Of a stretch of 64,000 nucleotides of DNA, positions 61,573 through 64,000 are shown one piece after another. The notes beneath the pieces are model-generated. The model did not search any database. It was not told the DNA's origin and saw only the letters and a list, made by a program, of their open reading frames with translations. Positions within the stretch are counted from its first letter, which is position 1. The number at the start of each line of letters is the position of its first letter. Origin of the DNA: Cyclobacteriaceae bacterium (lineage in GTDB: Bacteria; Bacteroidota; Bacteroidia; Cytophagales; Cyclobacteriaceae); contig JABFRS010000002.1 in assembly GCA_013141055.1 (NCBI GenBank), forward strand, positions 1,240,001-1,304,000. The letters run 5' to 3'. Made by a program: the position numbers and the translations under genes.

Positions 61573-64000
61573 TGCGTCAACGTAAATCATTTGTACGCAG
61601 TATAACGGATAGCATTCTATCGCGCTTTATCGATTCATTGTATCTGGAGGAATTGCTTGGCGACCTGGACGAGATGTATGACGATCGGCGCTCTTCCAGA
61701 GGAAAATTTATCGCTGATTTCATGTACTGCTTCGACGCCGTTCATTTGCTCATCGGGTTCTCAAAATCAACACAGCATCAAAACAATCACACCATGTTTA
61801 TCAGCAATATGTTCAGGATTGCCTGGCGCAATGCACTTCGTCACAAGCAATTCACTTTCCTTAATATTAGCGGACTTACTATTGGAATAGCTACTTGTCT
61901 GGCGATAGGACTTTATGTTTACGATGAGACTACTTACGACACGTTCCACACTAACGGGAATCGGATCTATAGAATAAATCAACCCATGATCTGGGGTGAT
62001 TGGAATGGGAAGTTTGCTTCAACAGGTCCAGGTGTTGCAGAAGCACTGCGTTCTGATGCTCCTGAATTTGAAGAAGTGACAAGGATACTGGCCATGGGCG
62101 AAAGAACCGTTCGTGTTACGATTGATGGAAAGCCATCTTACTTCCCTGAAAAAAAGTTTTTCTCTGCGGAAGAGAATTTCTTCAAGGTATTCTCATTTGA
62201 ATTCGTTCACGGAAATCCACTGACCGCATTAAAAGAAAATTATAGTTTAGTGGTAACTGAAAGCACAGCAGCTCGCTACTTCGGTAGTGAAGATGCCATT
62301 GGAAAGCTTATTGAACTAAAAAATTCAGATGGTACTTATACATCGTATACCATCAGGGGTGTCGTTGCTGATATACCAGTCAAATCACACCTTCAGTTTG
62401 ACATGCTTGGATCATTGTCGAGTGTTGAAGAAATGAGAGACAATAGCTGGAAGTGGATATGGACAGGCTTCGGAACTTATGGTCTTGTGAAAGAAGGAAC
62501 TGATATTAATGCGTTAACAGCAAAGATCCAAACGCTTCCACCAAAGTGGGCAGCAACAACGACAGAACGAATATTTAATCAAAGCTTTGACGCATACGTT
62601 GCAGGAAAAAAATGGTCGCTCTATCTTCAGCCGGTCAGTGATATTTACTTATCCTCCTCGCCTTCTCAACACCGGTTCGGTTCCACTGGCAATCCGCAAT
62701 TTGTTATCATATTCGGAGTAATAGGGATTTTAGTCCTTGTATTATCGTGCATCAACTTTATGAATCTTTCAACCGCACGATCCGGCAATCGTGCGAAAGA
62801 AGTTGGAATCCGGAAGGTACTCGGTTCTCAAAAGATCACGTTGGTCAGACAATTCATTGTTGAGTCAACACTCTATGTTGTTGTAGCCGCTGTTGCAGCG
62901 TTGGTGCTCGTTCAACTGTCATTGAATGCATTCAACAATATTGCAGTCAAGCAACTGGAATTGTTGCCTCATTTTGCCAATCCATACTTTATTGGCATCC
63001 TTGTCGCATTTATTTTGATGTTGGGTGTGTTGGCGGGAAGCTACCCTGCATTTTATTTATCAGCATTTCAACCTGCGGAAACATTGAAAGGAAAGGTGCG
63101 GTCAGGTTTCAAAAGAAAAGGAATACGCAATGGAATGGTTGTGTTTCAATTTACGGTTTCCATCACGTTGATCATCTGCACCTTCTTTGTTCAGAAGCAG
63201 CTTTCATATACAAGTAGTATGAATGTAGGGATTGTAAAAGATCATGTTCTCCAGCTTCACTATATGGAACAGTTAGGCAACGGAGTTGATATACTGAAGG
63301 CTAAGCTGGAATCGAACCCTGCGTTCAAATATGTTTCCCGCGCACATTCAATTCCTCCTTATGTCTGGGAAGGTGATCGCTATAAAGCCGAAGGGCCGGA
63401 TCAACCTGTTCTTGATCTAAGCTATGCGCGTGTAGACGAGCAGTATCTTCCTTTATTAGGTGTTGAATTTATTGCGGGTAGAAATTTTGATCCGGCAAAT
63501 CCGGCTGACAAACATAAGATCATCCTCAATGAAGAAGCAGTTCGGGCATTAGGCTGGGGGTCAAAGGACACATGGACCGAAGATTCACCGATTGGAAAAT
63601 TTGTAATACAGGCATTTGACAAGGAGGAGAAACTGGAAGTGATTGGGGTAGTGAAAGATTTTAATTTTAACAGTGTTAAAGAGCAAATCCAGCCTTTACT
63701 GGTGATGCATCATCTCAACGATCTTCACTGGAGTTTCGGAAGTGGAAAATCTTATCTGGCATTGCGTCTTAATCCTGTAGCAGTTCAAAACAGCGATGAC
63801 CTTCAGGCGATCATTGATGGTGTTAAAGCTGAGATAGCAAGCATTGATCCTTCAGTTATCTTCCAATATAGTTTTATGGATGAGGAGTTTGAAAACACAT
63901 TTCGTGCAGAAAGACAGATGGGCGTCGTATTGAATCTCTTCACAGGCCTGGCGGTAGTGATTGCATGTCTTGGACTATTTGGACTTGCCGCCTTTTCTGC
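61569..64000 (+). CDS. FtsX/MacB-type ABC permease with PadR-associated prefix domain, 5' portion
   Basis: The frame has no stop before the end of the window; about 810 codons are visible. The first 75 residues form a charged prefix (FIDSLYLEELLGDLDEMYDD) like the permease prefix domain 2 fused to PadR-linked permeases. The MacB-type half follows: helix 1 (about 95-118), a periplasmic domain (about 125-375), three helices with ARSGNRAKEVGIRKVLGSQK, a second unit and finally LGLFGLAAFS, where the second set of C-terminal helices begins. It is a duplicated orphan permease; its ATPase is not in the window. The start ATGATG overlaps the PadR stop. Confidence 0.88.
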   Translation, partial: MMRQRKSFVRSITDSILSRFIDSLYLEELLGDLDEMYDDRRSSRGKFIADFMYCFDAVHLLIGFSKSTQHQNNHTMFISNMFRIAWRNALRHKQFTFLNISGLTIGIATCLAIGLYVYDETTYDTFHTNGNRIYRINQPMIWGDWNGKFASTGPGVAEALRSDAPEFEEVTRILAMGERTVRVTIDGKPSYFPEKKFFSAEENFFKVFSFEFVHGNPLTALKENYSLVVTESTAARYFGSEDAIGKLIELKNSDGTYTSYTIRGVVADIPVKSHLQFDMLGSLSSVEEMRDNSWKWIWTGFGTYGLVKEGTDINALTAKIQTLPPKWAATTTERIFNQSFDAYVAGKKWSLYLQPVSDIYLSSSPSQHRFGSTGNPQFVIIFGVIGILVLVLSCINFMNLSTARSGNRAKEVGIRKVLGSQKITLVRQFIVESTLYVVVAAVAALVLVQLSLNAFNNIAVKQLELLPHFANPYFIGILVAFILMLGVLAGSYPAFYLSAFQPAETLKGKVRSGFKRKGIRNGMVVFQFTVSITLIICTFFVQKQLSYTSSMNVGIVKDHVLQLHYMEQLGNGVDILKAKLESNPAFKYVSRAHSIPPYVWEGDRYKAEGPDQPVLDLSYARVDEQYLPLLGVEFIAGRNFDPANPADKHKIILNEEAVRALGWGSKDTWTEDSPIGKFVIQAFDKEEKLEVIGVVKDFNFNSVKEQIQPLLVMHHLNDLHWSFGSGKSYLALRLNPVAVQNSDDLQAIIDGVKAEIASIDPSVIFQYSFMDEEFENTFRAERQMGVVLNLFTGLAVVIACLGLFGLAAFS

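Overview
The window looks like chromosome from a member of the Bacteroidota, most likely Cytophagales. The signs are consistent across it: promoters of the TAnnTTTG type with a TTG or TTTG box about 19 nt upstream and no clear Shine-Dalgarno sites, a type IX secretion sorting domain, a Reg_prop/Y_Y_Y sensor kinase, DUF4199 and DUF5690 membrane proteins, the Bacteroidota-style alternate GlmU, a type B L31, a Wzi/RemB-like outer-membrane protein and a PadR plus prefix-type FtsX permease pair. Base composition is moderate and even. No prophage, insertion sequence, CRISPR array or rRNA operon was seen. One tRNA gene (Arg, ACG) is present.

Layout. 1-2.0 kb: the 3' end of a TonB-dependent receptor, overlapping a YncE/DUF5074-like surface lipoprotein. 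2.0-6.9 kb (minus): a four-gene unit of a secreted metzincin-like zinc protease, an ABC ATPase, an FtsX-type permease with a His-rich loop, and a secreted Cys-containing small protein. 7.1-10.7 kb: an overlapping LuxR response regulator and Reg_prop sensor kinase. 10.8-14.4 kb: an ECF sigma factor with a small membrane protein, then an M20 amidohydrolase and a DUF5690 transporter. 14.4-18.6 kb (minus): a GlxA-type regulator, a lipoprotein and an M1 aminopeptidase homologue that has lost every zinc ligand. 18.8-25.2 kb: an outer-membrane protein, tRNA-Arg, a stand-alone CHASE2-like protein, an S41 peptidase, an enoyl-CoA hydratase, a PAP2-like protein and sigma-54. 25.4-28.3 kb: asnS and an amino-acid permease.

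28.3-29.8 kb is the strangest part. It is 1.5 kb without an intact gene. It holds a degenerate tandem array with an 11-bp period starting at the permease stop codon, a second array of thirteen 10-bp units, a truncated small gene, and a dense cluster of palindromes.

29.8-36.2 kb: universal stress protein, M28-PDZ peptidase, a gluconate kinase/permease/6-phosphogluconate dehydrogenase operon, and a mini-protein made of little more than a T9SS sorting domain. 36.2-42.6 kb (minus): NAD(P)HX repair enzyme, two VOC proteins, two tandem DUF4199 paralogues, a membrane-tethered LuxR-type regulator and a YifB-type ATPase. 42.7-47.3 kb (minus): envelope genes (GmhA, MsbA-like exporter, Wzi/RemB-like protein). 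47.4-52 kb: L31, alternate GlmU, DNA polymerase III delta-prime, cyclophilin and an RmlD-like reductase. 52-64 kb: a second amino-acid permease, a PafA-like phosphatase, a WG-repeat protein, a CRTAC1-like FG-GAP lipoprotein, a TPR/DUF1579-like protein and a PadR-controlled permease that runs off the window.

Much of the coding content is envelope, secretion and small-molecule uptake or repair. All family calls are from reading the translated sequence; no database search was possible.
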